Assembly (NCBI RefSeq): GCF_036634195.1
Contig: NZ_JAZIFY010000001.1
Coordinates: 4,536,501 to 4,600,500 of the forward strand
Source: Streptomyces sp. P9-A4
Lineage (GTDB): Bacteria > Actinomycetota > Actinomycetes > Streptomycetales > Streptomycetaceae
Length of the DNA stretch: 64,000 bases
Reading direction: 5' to 3'
The position numbers and the translations under genes are program-made. Shown one piece after another: positions 62,813 through 64,000 of the stretch. Each line of letters opens with the position of its first letter. Position 1 is the stretch's first letter. The notes beneath the pieces were generated by a model. It had not been told where the DNA came from. It searched no databases and saw only the letters and a program-made list of their open reading frames with translations.

Positions 62813-63143
62813 ATCCTCGGTTCGAGGGGGGAGGGCCCGCCGGGGCCGACGGCGGGCCGTCACAGGGGAGACGGCCCGCCGCCGGGTTTTTCGGCGGGGG
62901 TGACCGACAACCGCCGGATCGCCGGCGGTGGTGGGGAGCCGGCCACCTGGTGCAGGACGCTAAACCTGAGGTCACGCCGGGACGGTGGGTTGATCGCTAT
63001 TGGCGCCAGTTGATATGCCGAGGACCGAACTCTTTCGCCCGGAGTGAGGGTCCGGGGACATTCCGTATGACCGCACGACCGAGAAGCGGGAGTGGGTGGA
63101 CCCGGCCGGAGGGTGGTGCTAGGGCCCCGTTAGGCTCCGACCC
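62813..63143. other. 331-bp upstream region of the NlpC/P60 gene
   Basis: Includes a 12-bp perfect hairpin at 62850-62881 (CGGCGGGCCGTC and complement, 8-base loop) followed on the plus strand by CCGGGTTTTTCGG. On the minus strand it is within the untranslated leader. I looked for a c-di-AMP (ydaO-type) riboswitch, which often controls such hydrolase genes in actinobacteria, and did not find its conserved core. The rest shows no gene. Confidence 0.6.
62850..62891 (+). terminator. Hairpin with T-tract, opposite to the NlpC/P60 leader
   Basis: The arms at 62850-62861 and 62870-62881 are perfectly complementary; GGGTTTTTC follows on the plus strand. It has the form of an intrinsic terminator of plus-strand transcription, though no plus-strand gene ends here. 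Confidence 0.7.
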
Positions 63144-63497
63144 ATGGACGTACTCATCAATGTCTTCGTCGCCCTGCACATCATCGGAATCGCCTCCCTC
63201 CTCGGCGGCTTCCTCACCCAGATGAAGGCGATGGGCGCCGGTACGGCCCGCTTCAGCCCCCCGATGCTGCACGGCGCGCTGACCATGCTGGTCACGGGTG
63301 TCGCCCTCGTCGGCCTCAACCAGGCGGACGACCAGACGGTGAACAACCTCAAGGTCGGGATCAAGCTGCTGATCCTCGTGGTCGTCCTCGGCCTCGTCTA
63401 CGTCAAGCGGGACGAGGAGAAGGTCGACAAGGGCCTCTTCGCCGCCGTCGGCGGTCTGACCATGGCGAACATCTTCATCGCGACCCTCTGGGTGTGA
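63144..63497 (+). CDS. Small membrane protein (117 aa), four helices
   Basis: The 117-residue product opens MDVLINVFVALHIIGIASLL, and four hydrophobic segments fill it (about 5-25, 40-60, 68-85, 95-115). VYVKRDEEKVDK forms a charged loop. I do not recognise a family. It lies upstream of the helicase gene by 68 bp. Confidence 0.8.
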   Translation: MDVLINVFVALHIIGIASLLGGFLTQMKAMGAGTARFSPPMLHGALTMLVTGVALVGLNQADDQTVNNLKVGIKLLILVVVLGLVYVKRDEEKVDKGLFAAVGGLTMANIFIATLWV

Positions 63498-63565
63498 GCG
63501 CTTCCACAGCGCGGGTCCCGAAGGCGGGCCCGGATGTCGGTGGGGCGTCCTAGACTCGTGAGGCG

Positions 63566-64000
63566 ATGAGCAGCCTCTTTGACGACAGCTTCCTGGCCGG
63601 CCTCCAGAACCACTCCTCGGAGGAGCCCCCGCCCCATTCCGAGGACGACGAGCACGGCTCCCCGGCCGTGGAGGACGTCCCGCACGACCTCTTCGGGGAG
63701 CACTTCGACGTGCCCCCGCCCGCCCGGGACGCGTACTACCGCGACGGTGCCCACCGGCCCGTCGTGGACCCCGCCGCGCTCCTGGACGGGCTGAACGAAC
63801 AGCAGCGCGCCGCCGTCGTCCACACCGACACCCCGCTGCTCATCGTGGCCGGCGCCGGCTCCGGGAAGACCCGGGTGCTCACCCACCGCATCGCCCACCT
63901 CCTGGGCACGCGTCATGTGCACCCCGGCCAGATACTCGCGATCACCTTCACCAACAAGGCCGCCGGCGAGATGAAGGAGCGCGTCGAGCACCTCGTCGGG
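63566..64000 (+). CDS. pcrA: N-terminal part of ATP-dependent DNA helicase PcrA/UvrD
   Basis: The gene runs off the right edge. The visible 145 residues include an acidic start ([19 protein letters not shown]), then the helicase Q-motif [19 protein letters not shown], Walker [20 protein letters not shown] and motif Ia [19 protein letters not shown]. PcrA is the SF1A helicase of repair and replication-fork clearing. TAGACT at 63551 would make a -10 only ~10 bases before ATG 63566. Confidence 0.92.
   Translation, partial: MSSLFDDSFLAGLQNHSSEEPPPHSEDDEHGSPAVEDVPHDLFGEHFDVPPPARDAYYRDGAHRPVVDPAALLDGLNEQQRAAVVHTDTPLLIVAGAGSGKTRVLTHRIAHLLGTRHVHPGQILAITFTNKAAGEMKERVEHLVG

Noticed and set aside
62813..63143. 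c-di-AMP (ydaO-type) riboswitch before the NlpC/P60 gene
   Set aside because: Expected from other actinobacterial hydrolase genes, but I could not find the conserved core sequences on the minus strand.

Overview
The window is about 72% GC and is a stretch of core chromosome from a Streptomyces or very close relative. The evidence is GTG starts, GTGA/ATGA gene overlaps, G/C-biased third codon positions, and Streptomyces-typical genes: a WhiD-type WhiB protein with Cys at 23, 53, 56 and 62, a 203-residue BldM-type orphan regulator, a sigma-BldN-type promoter, a His-tailed GroEL1 under two CIRCE operators, and a membrane Ser/Thr kinase cluster. I see no prophage, insertion sequence, CRISPR array, tRNA or rRNA. 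Species cannot be assigned from sequence alone.

Layout. (1) 1-6.7 kb: end of an exported protein, glmS, acpS, a GTACGG repeat array, a NAD(P)H-hydrate repair enzyme, an L,D-transpeptidase and alr (cell-wall and acyl-carrier supply). (2) 6.7-12 kb: a hydrolase and the t6A genes tsaE, tsaB, rimI and tsaD, interrupted by a 59-codon gene behind an iron-box-like palindrome and by a YkuD-like protein lacking its catalytic Cys. (3) 12-18 kb: two paralogous deacetylase lipoproteins flanking a DGPF/ECF42 sigma pair, a membrane protein and a methyltransferase. (4) 17.9-20.2 kb: groES-groEL1. (5) 20.2-28.4 kb: an accessory carbohydrate module (ABC importer without ATPase, dehydrogenase, DeoR/LacI hybrid regulator, divergent DUF2264 gene) whose two promoters share operator and core layout. 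(6) 28.4-30.8 kb: SDR, MOSC protein, LysR regulator. (7) 31-36.2 kb: the developmental and purine hub whiD, bldM, shbA-like sigma, guaB and guaB3. (8) 36.2-40.1 kb: a membrane protein, a nucleotide-sugar dehydrogenase with Gly at the catalytic Cys position, and glpD. (9) 40.2-48.1 kb: two canonical membrane Ser/Thr kinases flanking a pseudokinase with a large insertion. (10) 48.2-55.8 kb: an aldehyde dehydrogenase, a GMC oxidoreductase, chorismate mutase behind a tiny reading frame and terminator hairpin that resemble an attenuator, guaA and a class II aldolase. (11) 55.9-64 kb: membrane proteins, a PspC gene cluster with a two-component system, an NlpC/P60 hydrolase, and the start of a pcrA-type helicase gene.

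Most genes are housekeeping. The features most worth a second look are the candidate Tyr/Phe attenuator before chorismate mutase, the pseudokinase, three enzyme-fold proteins that lack the family's catalytic Cys (YkuD-like, nucleotide-sugar dehydrogenase, GuaB3), the iron-box small gene, the ECF42 promoter and the hairpin fused to that sigma gene's 3' end, the shared operators of the carbohydrate module, and a 24-bp element common to the whiD and nucleotide-sugar dehydrogenase upstream regions.
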